Below are positions 37,930 to 46,188 of a stretch of 64,000 nucleotides of DNA, in pieces. The stretch spans positions 26,356-90,355 of the forward strand of contig JADZBH010000059.1 of NCBI GenBank assembly GCA_020852175.1, in the 5' to 3' direction. Both the position numbers and the translations under genes were made by a program. The notes beneath the pieces were generated by a model. That model was not told the DNA's origin. It made no database searches and was given only the letters and a program-made list of their open reading frames with translations. This DNA comes from Bryobacterales bacterium. GTDB lineage: Bacteria > Acidobacteriota > Terriglobia > Bryobacterales > Bryobacteraceae. How positions within the stretch are numbered: position 1 is the first letter of the stretch; every line of letters begins with the position of its first letter.

Positions 37930-38761
37930 AGCGCCCAAGGGGCCGGAGGTCGTGCCGCTTCTGCTGGAATGGGTGGAGGCGCACGAACTGACGGTGCGTT
38001 ACGACCTGGTGACGGCCGGCTATGCCGGACGCGGCGATGGCCTGCCGCTGGACGAGGTCACCGATGGCTGCGACATGGTGGTGGTGCTGGGCGGCGACGG
38101 CACGCTGCTGATGGCGGCCAAGGTGATTGGCGAACGGGAGATTCCGCTGCTGGCGGTGAACCTGGGCTCGCTCGGGTTCCTGACGGCGCTGACCACCGAT
38201 GAGTTGTTTCCGGAACTGGAGCGCGCCCTGCGCGGCCATCACCGCATCGGCCACCGCCGCATGATCACCTGCACGCTCGAACGCAGCGGCGAGGCGCTGG
38301 CGCAGTATCTGGCGCTGAACGACGTGGTGCTGGCCAAGACGGCCGAGGCGCGCATGGTGGAGATCGACGCCTGGGTGGGACGGCATTATGTCTGCACCTA
38401 CCGCGGCGACGGGCTGATTCTGGCGACGCCCACCGGTTCCACGGCCTATTCGCTGAGCGCCGGCGGACCGATTGTGTTCCCCACCGTGGCGGCCTTTTCC
38501 CTGACGCCCATCTGCCCCCACATGCTGACCAACCGCCCCGTGATCGTTCCGGACAGTGAACTGGTGACCTTTTCGGTGCGCGCGCCGGACCGGCATGTGT
38601 TTCTGAACATCGACGGGCAGCAGGGCAGCCTGTTGCACTCGGGCGACCGCCTTCTGTGCCGGGCCTCCAAACACGCGCTGCGGCTGGTCCGCCCGCCGCG
38701 GCTGCTCTACTTCGACGTGCTCAGGCAAAAGATGCACTGGGGCCAGCGGGGTCCGGAGTAG
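37889..38761 (+). CDS. nadK: NAD kinase
   Basis: A 290-residue ATP/polyphosphate-NAD kinase, the sole source of NADP(H). It has the invariant G-G-D-G-T at 68-72, the N-x-G-x-L-G-F-L-T region near 91, and the T-P-T-G-S-T-A-Y loop with downstream P-I-C-P-H near 215. The start at 37889 lies inside tlyA, giving a 41-base overlap. The stop is immediately followed by the ATG of the symporter, so expression of all three is probably coupled. Confidence 0.96.
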   Translation: MRSIHTIGIISKPEAPKGPEVVPLLLEWVEAHELTVRYDLVTAGYAGRGDGLPLDEVTDGCDMVVVLGGDGTLLMAAKVIGEREIPLLAVNLGSLGFLTALTTDELFPELERALRGHHRIGHRRMITCTLERSGEALAQYLALNDVVLAKTAEARMVEIDAWVGRHYVCTYRGDGLILATPTGSTAYSLSAGGPIVFPTVAAFSLTPICPHMLTNRPVIVPDSELVTFSVRAPDRHVFLNIDGQQGSLLHSGDRLLCRASKHALRLVRPPRLLYFDVLRQKMHWGQRGPE

Positions 38762-39967
38762 ATGCGGCGGCTCTCCCTGACCGCGTGGATCTTCATCGGC
38801 ATGGCGGCCGGCATCGCGCTGGGCGTGGCGGCGCCGGAGGCGGCCCGGCAGTTGTCGCCGGTGGCCTCCATCTTTCTGCGCCTGATCAAGTCCATCATCG
38901 CGCCGTTGCTGTTCGGCACGCTGGTGGCGGGCATCGCCGGGTCGGGATCGGTGAAGGCCATGGGGCGCATCGGATTGAAGGCGCTCGTCTATTTCGAGGT
39001 CGTGACCACGATCGCCCTCGTGCTGGGTTTGAGCGCGGTGAACCTGGTGAGGCCCGGCGACGGGATGAAACTGGAGCGTACGGCAAGCGAGGCGGCCGTG
39101 CAAGCCAGGCCGCCTGAACTGGCGGCGATTCTGGAACATACCTTTCCCTCCTCGGTGTTCGACGCCATGGCGCGGGGCGAGGTGCTGCAGATTGTCGTTT
39201 TCTGCTTTCTGTTCGGCGCGGCCTGCGCGGCCATCGGCGAAAAAGCGCGCCCCGTGGTTGCCTTCGCCGATTCGCTGGCCGAGGTGATGTTCCGCTACAC
39301 GAAGTATGTAATGTATCTGGCGCCCGCGGGCGTCGGGGCGGCCATCGCGGTGACGGTGGGCGCCAAAGGCTTCGGCGTGCTGTTCGGGTTGGGCAAGCTG
39401 ATTCTCACCATGTATGTGGCGCAGGTGGTGTTCGTGGCAGGCGTGCTCGGAGCGGTCATGGCGATCGCCCATATACCGGCGCGGCGCTTCTATCAAGCTG
39501 TCAAGGAGCCCTTCGCGATTGCCTTCTCGACGGCGTCGAGCGAGGCGGCGCTGCCCGTGGCCATGGAGAACATGGAGCGCTTCGGCGTGCCCAAGCACAT
39601 CGTGGGCTTCGTGATGCCTGCCGGTTACAGCTTCAACCTGGACGGCACGACGCTGTACCTGTCGCTGGCCAGCGTGTTCGTGGCGCAGGCGGCGGGCATC
39701 GAGTTGAGCCTGGGGCAGCAGGTGATGATGATGCTGGCGCTGATGCTGACCTCCAAGGGCGTGGCGGGCGTTCCGCGTGCGGCGCTGGTGATTCTGGCCG
39801 GGACGCTGGCCAGTTTCAGCCTGCCCATGGAAGGCGTAGCTGTTCTGTTGGGAATCGATGCCCTGATGGACATGGCGCGCACCTCGGTGAACGTGTTGGG
39901 CAACTGCCTGGCGACGGCGGTCGTGGCCCGTTGGGAAGGCCACTCGCTGGAGCCGGCGGCTAAGTAA
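38762..39967 (+). CDS. dicarboxylate/amino acid:cation symporter (DAACS)
   Basis: A 401-residue GltP/DctA-type secondary transporter. It has the Ser-rich hairpin S-T-A-S-S-E-A-A-L-P (HP1), the family motif N-L-D-G-T-T-L-Y (near 299) in the substrate-binding region, and about eight helices plus two re-entrant loops. It imports glutamate, aspartate or C4-dicarboxylates with Na+ or H+. It starts at the base after the nadK stop. Its final 8 bases overlap the convergent HDOD gene. Confidence 0.93.
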   Translation: MRRLSLTAWIFIGMAAGIALGVAAPEAARQLSPVASIFLRLIKSIIAPLLFGTLVAGIAGSGSVKAMGRIGLKALVYFEVVTTIALVLGLSAVNLVRPGDGMKLERTASEAAVQARPPELAAILEHTFPSSVFDAMARGEVLQIVVFCFLFGAACAAIGEKARPVVAFADSLAEVMFRYTKYVMYLAPAGVGAAIAVTVGAKGFGVLFGLGKLILTMYVAQVVFVAGVLGAVMAIAHIPARRFYQAVKEPFAIAFSTASSEAALPVAMENMERFGVPKHIVGFVMPAGYSFNLDGTTLYLSLASVFVAQAAGIELSLGQQVMMMLALMLTSKGVAGVPRAALVILAGTLASFSLPMEGVAVLLGIDALMDMARTSVNVLGNCLATAVVARWEGHSLEPAAK

Positions 39968-40820
39968 GAAACTCCTGCTCGAAGACGTTCACGCGGAAGG
40001 GCACCAGTTCGGGCAACTCCTCCAGCCGGCCGCTGACCGACCACCGGCGGCCTTCCGGAAGTCGCGACAGGAAGGCTTCCGGCTCCCACTCGGCGCCCGA
40101 ATCGACAATGGAGAAGCCAAGCTGGTCGCTGACCTCGCAGGCCAGCCCCATCAAGCCGAACAGCGTGCCCGTGTCGAGATGGCCGTGGCTGTGATGGCAG
40201 GTGGACAGCTCGCCGAACAGGCCGGGAAGGCCCCATTCGCGCACCAGCCAGGCGGCGACATCGTTGTGATCGGTGCCGGTAAGCTCACGTTGCAGGTTCT
40301 GGAACTCCTCCGGCGATTCGTGAGGCGCGCGAGCCGCCTCGGCGTACTCCTCCGGGTAGAGCGCCACCATGCCGAGATGGCCCAGACAGTGAAGCAGTCC
40401 GCCGGTATATGCGACGCTCTTGTCGTGCCAGCAGAACTCCGCCGCCCATTCGGCCACCAGGGCGCACGAAAGATTGTGGCGCCAGCAGCGCCGCAACAAC
40501 GGCGCGTCACGCGCGCCGGAAAAGAAATCGCGCATCGCAACGGTGAGCACCAGCGCCTGCAAACGGTCCATGCCGAGCACCGACAGGGCGTGCAGAATGC
40601 TGATCACTTCGTAACGCAAACCGAATACGGCCGAGTTGGCCAGCCGCAGCACTTCGGCCGAAAATACAGCGTCGCTCTTGATGAGCCTGGATACCTCCTG
40701 CATATTGCTGCATTCCTGGGAAACCAGCAGCATCAGTTTGCGCGCAACGGCCGGGAAGGCGGGCAGCGAAGTGACAGTCGGCTTACGTTTGGCAATCATG
40801 TGGGCGGGTACCACGGTCAT
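39960..40820 (-). CDS. HDOD-domain signalling protein
   Basis: A 286-residue protein with an HDOD domain (about 15-210), a degenerate relative of HD phosphohydrolases. It shows L-P-A-F-P-A-V-A-R-K-L and the L-R-L-A-N-S-A-V-F-G segment of the family. An H-C-L-G-H-L-G pattern lies near 146. The last 75 residues are less conserved. HDOD proteins act in signal transduction (motility, stress, c-di-GMP), generally as scaffolds rather than enzymes. It converges on the symporter gene with an 8-base overlap. Confidence 0.87.
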   Translation of the reverse strand: MTVVPAHMIAKRKPTVTSLPAFPAVARKLMLLVSQECSNMQEVSRLIKSDAVFSAEVLRLANSAVFGLRYEVISILHALSVLGMDRLQALVLTVAMRDFFSGARDAPLLRRCWRHNLSCALVAEWAAEFCWHDKSVAYTGGLLHCLGHLGMVALYPEEYAEAARAPHESPEEFQNLQRELTGTDHNDVAAWLVREWGLPGLFGELSTCHHSHGHLDTGTLFGLMGLACEVSDQLGFSIVDSGAEWEPEAFLSRLPEGRRWSVSGRLEELPELVPFRVNVFEQEFLT

Positions 40821-40904
40821 TCAATGACCCTCACGGAGCCCTTATCGGCGCGGGGGGCGCGCGTGTTGAGGAATCGAGGGGAAAAAGGAGGGGGAATCGA
40901 ACCG

Positions 40905-40939
40905 GAAGCGGGAGCCGCTGGAGCGCGGCCCCCTGCTTC
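40905..40939 (-). terminator. strong stem-loop between the galactonate dehydratase-like and HDOD genes
   Basis: Arms 40905-40918 and 40925-40939 pair over 14 bp (one G-U, one bulged base) around a 6-base loop. It lies 36 bases after the dehydratase-like stop on the minus strand. A T-run occurs only about 18 bases beyond, so this is probably a factor-assisted terminator or 3' stabiliser. The rest of the 154-base gap shows nothing else recognisable. Confidence 0.45.
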
Positions 40940-40974
40940 AGCCTCAACTGGCGTGAGGAAGGGAAGACGTATGT

Positions 40975-42267
40975 TTACCAGTCCACAACGCTGCCGTCGT
41001 CGGCGTCGTAGGACTCCTGGTTCCGCCAGTCGTGGCCAATCTTATCGGCCATGGCGTTGTCGTCCAACTCGACGCCGAGCCCTGGCGTGACGGGCAGTTC
41101 CAGATACCCCTTGCTCACCTTGAACGGCTGTTTCACGTAGCCTTCGCCGAGCGACACCTGTTCCTGAATGAGGAAGTTGGGAATCGAGGCGGCCAGTTGG
41201 ACGCCGGCGGCAAGTGATATTGGTCCCAGCGGATTGTGTGGCGCGATGGAGGCGTAGTAGGCCTCCGCCATGCCGGCGATGAGACGCACCTCGGTGATGC
41301 CGCCCGCGTGGCACATGTCGGGCTGGAGCACGGTGGCCGCCTTCTTCTCGAGCACCTCGCGGAAGCCCCACTTGGTGAAGACACGCTCGCCGGTGGCGAT
41401 GGGCAGGTGGGTGCCGCGTGCGATTTCAGCCATGACATCGTGGTTCTGCGCCTGGCAGGGCTCCTCGATGAACAAGGGATTGTACGGCTCATAGCCTTTG
41501 ATCAGCAGCTTCGCCAGCGCCGGAGAGATGGCGCCATGGAAGTCGATGCCGATGTCGGCGTCGTCGCCCACGGCGGCGCGCAGTTCGGCGAACCGTTCGA
41601 TGGCGTACTTCACCTGCTTGGGCGTTTCGATGTAGCGGGACGGGCGCTGTTTGGCCGGGCCGGTCTTGAAGGCATTGAAGCCGTTTTTCATGGCTTCCTG
41701 CATGGCTCTTGGCGAGCGGGCGTGGGCATAGACGCGGATGCGGCTGCGCGTCGGTCCGCCCAGCAGTTCATACACGGGCACGCCGAGAGCCTTGCCCTTG
41801 ATGTCCCACAGCGCCTGGTCGATGCCGCTCAGCACGCTGGTGAGAATGGGGCCGCCCCGGTAGAACGCATGGCGGTAGATGGCCTGCCAGTGGTGAGCCA
41901 CGGCGCGCGGGTCCTTCCCCACCAGGTAAGGCGCGACCTCCTGCACGGCGGTGGCGCACGTCAGCGCGCGGCCCTCGGTGATGGGCTCTCCAAGGCCCAC
42001 GATGCCCGCGTCGGTGTGCACCTTCAGGAAGAGCCAGCGCGGTTTTACCAGGATGGTCTCCAGCTTGGTGACCTTGATGGTCTCCTTGTAACCGATGGGG
42101 GCGTTGCGGATCATGCCCGCCTCACGGGCGCGGCGTTCTTCTTCCACGCGCCGTTCCTGAGCCTGGGTCAGCGGCGCGGCCGCCGTGGCCCCGAGCGCTG
42201 CCGCGATGGTGCGTGTCCAGGTGCGGCGGCTGAGCGTGGCTAACTTGTTCTCGATGGGATGAGACAT
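40975..42267 (-). CDS. enolase-superfamily dehydratase, D-galactonate dehydratase-like, exported
   Basis: A 430-residue mandelate racemase/muconate lactonising-type enzyme. It closely follows the DgoD pattern: D-F-H-G near 245, P-L-F-I-E-E-P, A-T-G-E-R-V-F, D-M-C-H-A-G-G-I-T-E and A-P-H-N-P-L-G-P-I-S with the catalytic His. A signal-like N-terminus with S-R-R-T-W-T-R-T precedes an Ala-rich stretch ending before residue 40, suggesting twin-arginine export, which is unusual for a cytosolic sugar-acid enzyme. TAGAAT lies 6 bases before the start. The exact substrate needs a biochemical test. Confidence 0.85.
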   Translation of the reverse strand: MSHPIENKLATLSRRTWTRTIAAALGATAAAPLTQAQERRVEEERRAREAGMIRNAPIGYKETIKVTKLETILVKPRWLFLKVHTDAGIVGLGEPITEGRALTCATAVQEVAPYLVGKDPRAVAHHWQAIYRHAFYRGGPILTSVLSGIDQALWDIKGKALGVPVYELLGGPTRSRIRVYAHARSPRAMQEAMKNGFNAFKTGPAKQRPSRYIETPKQVKYAIERFAELRAAVGDDADIGIDFHGAISPALAKLLIKGYEPYNPLFIEEPCQAQNHDVMAEIARGTHLPIATGERVFTKWGFREVLEKKAATVLQPDMCHAGGITEVRLIAGMAEAYYASIAPHNPLGPISLAAGVQLAASIPNFLIQEQVSLGEGYVKQPFKVSKGYLELPVTPGLGVELDDNAMADKIGHDWRNQESYDADDGSVVDW

Positions 42268-42273
42268 GGGCGT

Positions 42274-42279
42274 ATTCTA
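42274..42279 (-). promoter_or_regulatory. TAGAAT -10-like hexamer, 6 bases before the galactonate dehydratase-like gene
   Basis: TAGAAT on the minus strand at leaderless spacing, the same hexamer used before the sulfatase gene. Confidence 0.45.
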
Positions 42280-42326
42280 TCTCACGCATGAGTACGCCCC
42301 GCACGGAATCAGCGCGCCGCGCGGCG

Positions 42327-43160
42327 CTACCGTGTGCTTTCCAACTCCACCACGGCGCGAACCGGGAAGTGATCCGATGGGTAGCGGCCGTCCTGGTGGA
42401 ACGTGACGGTTTCGGCCTCGCTCACGCGCCACGGTCCGCGCAGGAAGATCCAGTCGATGCGAATGCGGCCGGGCGTGCCTCGGAAGCCGTGGAAGGTACC
42501 TTCGGGCCCTTCGCGCCGTTCGGCGATCTTCCAGGCGTCGGCGAAGCCGGCGATCATCTTTTGATAGGTGCCGCCGCCGGCCGGCGAGTTGAAGTCGCCG
42601 GTGACGATGACCGGCGTGAACGGGTTCAAAGTGCCGAGCCATTCCTGAATCACCATCACGCCCTTCTGGCGTGCGGCCTCGTCCTCGCGGCGGTGGGCCA
42701 TGTGGGTATTCACGAAATAGAAGCGTCGCCCGCCCCCGGCGGGCTCGAAGAGCGCCCATGTGGCCATGCGCGGCAGGCTCATGTTCCAGTTCGACGATCC
42801 GGGCTCGGCGGGCGTCTCGGAAAGCCAGAAGTTGCCCGAATCGACGGCGCGGAACTTCGCCTTCTTATAAAAGACGCCCATGTATTCGTCCTCGGTGTTA
42901 CCCCGGCGGCTGACGCCGGTCCAGGTATATTCGGGGAGCTTTTCGACAATGTAGTCGCCCTGGAGCTTGAACAACTCCTGCGTGCCCATGATGTCGGGAT
43001 CCATGGCGCGGATGGAGTCGATGAAGAGATCCTTGCGCGTTTCCCATAGATTGGGACCATCCCCTTTGGCCGGATACCGGACGTTGTAGGAGGTGATGCG
43101 AAGGCTGGCGGCGTGCAGTGACGCGGCCAGCAGCGAAGCCAGAACGAGACGCGTGAACAT
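42327..43160 (-). CDS. exported endonuclease/exonuclease/phosphatase-family protein
   Basis: A 277-residue EEP-fold phosphohydrolase. Signal peptide 1-18 is followed by S-Y-N-V-R-Y (metal Asn), G-T-Q-E-L (Glu ligand), F-V-N-T-H-M, V-T-G-D-F-N and the final S-D-H-F-P-V (catalytic Asp-His pair). Such exported enzymes cleave phosphodiesters or nucleic acids in the periplasm, or act on sugar phosphates. The start at 43160 (M-F-T-R-L-V) begins the signal. It follows a second, larger EEP gene with a 16-base gap. Confidence 0.9.
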   Translation of the reverse strand: MFTRLVLASLLAASLHAASLRITSYNVRYPAKGDGPNLWETRKDLFIDSIRAMDPDIMGTQELFKLQGDYIVEKLPEYTWTGVSRRGNTEDEYMGVFYKKAKFRAVDSGNFWLSETPAEPGSSNWNMSLPRMATWALFEPAGGGRRFYFVNTHMAHRREDEAARQKGVMVIQEWLGTLNPFTPVIVTGDFNSPAGGGTYQKMIAGFADAWKIAERREGPEGTFHGFRGTPGRIRIDWIFLRGPWRVSEAETVTFHQDGRYPSDHFPVRAVVELESTR

Positions 43161-43176
43161 GATGAGGTTCCTGTGC

Positions 43177-44802
43177 TTATGGTAGCGGCGGCCAAGGGCG
43201 CGGTGTGGGCGGGGCGCTGCCGGGGTCCTCAAGCGGCAGATCGCACAGCACGGCGTGATGGTCGCTGATGCCTTCCGGGACGATCGCGTTGAGTGCGTCG
43301 AGCACGGCGCCAAAGTGAGGCGCCCATTGGTAGGGTTCCGCTTCACCGTAAGGGTGATGCGCGAGACCCTTCACGAAAATCCAGTCAAGGCGCAACTCGC
43401 CGGCCAGCCCCTTCAAGTCGCGCGTGAACGTGAAGGTGGGCTGAAACCCCTTGGTGGAGCGCTGGTTGGAATCGGCGAGCTTGCCGCCGCGGCCGCCGAG
43501 CGCACGCGCGCTCTCGCCGCGAAAGTCGAACGCATGGCCATCGTCGAACCGGAACTTCTCCAGGTGCGTGAAGAAACCGGCTTCGGCGTTGGGCGCCACG
43601 AACGGAACGCTTTTGGCCGTGGGGTCCTGATAGTTCTTGAAGTAGTTCGCGGGCATGGTGAACAGCCGCGGCAGGCCGATGGGGTTGAAATAGTTCACCG
43701 CCTGTCCGGCCCAGAAGCGGGGGTTCTTCACGCGCTTGGAGAGCTCGCGGCGGACCGAGGTGGGCGCGGCGTCGGAGCCGGTGGTGTTCATGTCGCCGGC
43801 CAGGATCAGCGGGCCGGTGACATCGCCCACCTGGTGCAACAGATCGGTCAACTGCTCCTGGCGGCATTTGGGGACGCACTTGTTTTCCAGGTGGGCGGCG
43901 ATCACGGTGACCTTGCCGCCGGGCGCTTCCGGCACGGCCAGTTCGGCGATCAGGGCCATGCGGCCGCCCTGGCGCACCTCGCGCGTGATCCGCTCCAGAA
44001 AGACCTTTTCGGCCACTTCGCGGCGGCCCTTCTCCAGTTGGGCGATCTCCGCTTTTTCCTTGCCGAACCAGTCATAGCAGCGGCGCAAACGGTGAATGCG
44101 CGCCGACAGGATGGGATAGCGCGACAGCAGCGCCGTGCCGTGCATCCCGAGATAGCGCTCCTTGTCGGGCCGGAGACTTTCGCGGATCTCGGCCTCCTGT
44201 TTGTCGTCGGTCAGGTCGATGTCCTCATCGCCCAGGTAGAGCTTGTCCACTTCCAGGAACTCGACGCCATAGGCATAGTTCATGCCCGCGGCGAGGGCCA
44301 GGTCGCGAGCCACGTCGCGATAGCCGGTCCTGGTCATGCCCCAGTCCACCTCGTTCAGCACAAGGACGTCGGCGCCACGCAGCCAGGCGGCCTGCTCGCG
44401 CGCGGCGGCCACCTCCCGCGAACCGCTCTCCAGGCCGGCCCGTTCGCGGCGGTGCAGAGCGTCCTTCACCAGGCCCTCGGGATCGGTCAGGGCGAGACGG
44501 ATGAGATCGAACTCCTGGCCGCGTTCGATATTCCACATGGCGGCCCGTAACAGCGGGCCTAAACCCTTCCATGGAGGCCGCGCGGGCGTGGCGCCCGTCA
44601 AAACCGCGGTGTTGTCGACGACCGGCGTGGTGAGCAGGCGCTGGAGCCTGGCGCCCAGATCGCCGGCCGGAACCGGTTCATCGCTGAGAGCGCGCAGTTC
44701 GGCGAAGGTCAGCGGTTCGGGCTGCTGGCGTTCAATCCACTTCGGTTGGGCCCAGGCGGCGGCCGTCAGCGCCAGTAAGAGGAGCGGAGCCGGGGTTCGC
44801 AT
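43177..44802 (-). CDS. large exported endonuclease/exonuclease/phosphatase-family protein
   Basis: A 541-residue protein with a signal peptide (1-18) and an EEP domain. It shows A-M-W-N-I-E-R near 88 (metal Asn), L-N-E-V-D-W, G-T-A-L-L-S-R-Y-P-I, A-A-H-L-E-N, L-A-G-D-M-N-T-T and the final I-S-D-H-H-A-V. The first 80 residues and an insertion (about 375-470) are unusual for EEP proteins and may shape substrate choice. TATCCT lies 8 bases before the start, and the gene is only 24 bases from the divergent sulfatase gene. Confidence 0.86.
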   Translation of the reverse strand: MRTPAPLLLLALTAAAWAQPKWIERQQPEPLTFAELRALSDEPVPAGDLGARLQRLLTTPVVDNTAVLTGATPARPPWKGLGPLLRAAMWNIERGQEFDLIRLALTDPEGLVKDALHRRERAGLESGSREVAAAREQAAWLRGADVLVLNEVDWGMTRTGYRDVARDLALAAGMNYAYGVEFLEVDKLYLGDEDIDLTDDKQEAEIRESLRPDKERYLGMHGTALLSRYPILSARIHRLRRCYDWFGKEKAEIAQLEKGRREVAEKVFLERITREVRQGGRMALIAELAVPEAPGGKVTVIAAHLENKCVPKCRQEQLTDLLHQVGDVTGPLILAGDMNTTGSDAAPTSVRRELSKRVKNPRFWAGQAVNYFNPIGLPRLFTMPANYFKNYQDPTAKSVPFVAPNAEAGFFTHLEKFRFDDGHAFDFRGESARALGGRGGKLADSNQRSTKGFQPTFTFTRDLKGLAGELRLDWIFVKGLAHHPYGEAEPYQWAPHFGAVLDALNAIVPEGISDHHAVLCDLPLEDPGSAPPTPRPWPPLP

Positions 44803-44810
44803 GTCCCTCT

Positions 44811-44816
44811 AGGATA
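44811..44816 (-). promoter_or_regulatory. TATCCT -10-like hexamer of the large EEP gene
   Basis: TATCCT on the minus strand, 8 bases before ATG 44802, overlapping the plus-strand TAGAAT of the sulfatase by two bases. Confidence 0.35.
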
Positions 44817-44820
44817 GAAT
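44815..44820 (+). promoter_or_regulatory. TAGAAT -10-like hexamer, 6 bases before the sulfatase
   Basis: TAGAAT ends 6 bases before ATG 44827. The 24-base gap to the divergent EEP gene must hold both promoters. Confidence 0.45.
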
Positions 44821-44826
44821 TCCCAC

Positions 44827-46188
44827 ATGCTGCGACGTACATTCATGGCCGCCGGGGGAGCCGCCGCGGCGGCGGGGGCTCTGGCGCAACCGGCCGGCCG
44901 CCCGAATATCCTGCTGATCCTCGCCGACGATCTGGGCTACGGCAACCTGGGCTGCTATGGTTCGCGTGAGATTCAAACGCCGGTGCTGGACCGCATGGCC
45001 GGCGAAGGCACGCGCTTCACGCAGGCCTACGCGGGTTCCACCGTGTGCGCGCCGTCGCGGTGCTGCCTGATGACGGGCATGCATACGGGACATGCGAAGA
45101 TACGCGGCAACGGGAATCGCGAACTGGCGTTGGGGCCCGGCGATCCCACGATCACGGAACTGCTCAAGGGCGCCGGTTATCGTACGGGGCTGTTTGGCAA
45201 ATGGTCGCTCGGCGGGTTGGGCACGTCGGGGTATCCCACGAAGAAGGGCTTCGACGAGTGGTTCGGCTTCTTTTCCCAGGGCCACGCGCACAACTACTAC
45301 CCCGAAATGCTGCTGGACAACGATCACGAGGTGATGCTGCGCGGCAACTCCGGCACGCAGCGGAAGGACTACGCGCACGACGTGATTCTGGAGCGCTGCC
45401 TGCGATTCCTCGACAAGCGCGGTTCCCAGCCTTTTTTCTGCAAACTGGCGTTGACGATTCCGCACGCCAATAACGAGATGGGCCGCGACGCGGGGAACGG
45501 CATGGAGGTGCCCGACACGGCGCCTTACACGATGCGTGACTGGCCGGCGCCGGACAAGGCATTCGCGGCGATGATCACCCGCATGGACAAGGGGATCGGC
45601 CAGGCGATGGAGTTGCTGCGCGCCAGCGGCCGTCTGGACAATACGCTGATTCTGTTCAGCTCCGACAACGGCCCCCACAAGGAAGGCGGGCACAATCCGG
45701 AGTTCTTCGACGATAACGGGCCGTTTCGCGGCATCAAACGCGATTTGTACGAAGGCGGCATCCGTGTGCCGGCCATCGTGCGGTGGCCGGGAAAAGTGCC
45801 TGCGGGCGTGGTCTCCGAACAGGTTTGGGCGCATTGGGATGTGCCCCCCACGCTGGCCTCGGCGGCCGGCGTAACCGGACCGGCGGGAATCGACGGCATC
45901 GACATGCTGCCCGCCTGGACCGGGCGCGGCTCGCAGCAGCCGCACGGACCGCTCTACTGGGAGTTTCACGAACGCGGCTTCCAGCAGGCCGTGCGTTTCG
46001 ACGGCTGGAAAGCGATCCGGACCCGGATGGGCCAGCACGTCGAGCTGTACGATCTTTCCTCCGACGCGGGCGAAAGGAAGAATGTAGTGGCTTCGCATCC
46101 AACCGAGGCGCGGCGGGCGGAGCAGCTCATGGAGTCGATGCGCAAGGACACACCGGACTGGCCGGTCCGCGCGCAAGCGGCGGGCTAA
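44827..46188 (+). CDS. exported type I sulfatase (arylsulfatase)
   Basis: A 453-residue alkaline-phosphatase-superfamily sulfatase. It has a twin-arginine-like start (L-R-R-T-F-M) and the metal site L-A-D-D-L-G-Y-G near 35. The C-A-P-S-R motif (Cys near 76) is the substrate for formylglycine modification, and G-K-W-S-L-G-G and S-S-D-N-G-P-H supply further active-site residues. No formylglycine-generating enzyme is in the window. It probably desulfates polysaccharide or other sulfate esters. Its end overlaps the convergent histidine kinase gene by 4 bases. Confidence 0.94.
   Translation: MLRRTFMAAGGAAAAAGALAQPAGRPNILLILADDLGYGNLGCYGSREIQTPVLDRMAGEGTRFTQAYAGSTVCAPSRCCLMTGMHTGHAKIRGNGNRELALGPGDPTITELLKGAGYRTGLFGKWSLGGLGTSGYPTKKGFDEWFGFFSQGHAHNYYPEMLLDNDHEVMLRGNSGTQRKDYAHDVILERCLRFLDKRGSQPFFCKLALTIPHANNEMGRDAGNGMEVPDTAPYTMRDWPAPDKAFAAMITRMDKGIGQAMELLRASGRLDNTLILFSSDNGPHKEGGHNPEFFDDNGPFRGIKRDLYEGGIRVPAIVRWPGKVPAGVVSEQVWAHWDVPPTLASAAGVTGPAGIDGIDMLPAWTGRGSQQPHGPLYWEFHERGFQQAVRFDGWKAIRTRMGQHVELYDLSSDAGERKNVVASHPTEARRAEQLMESMRKDTPDWPVRAQAAG

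Noticed and set aside
40880..40960. tRNA gene suggested by GGGGAATCGAACC on the plus strand
   Set aside because: The flanking bases do not form a 5-bp T-stem, and no acceptor, anticodon or D-arm pairing could be drawn on either strand.
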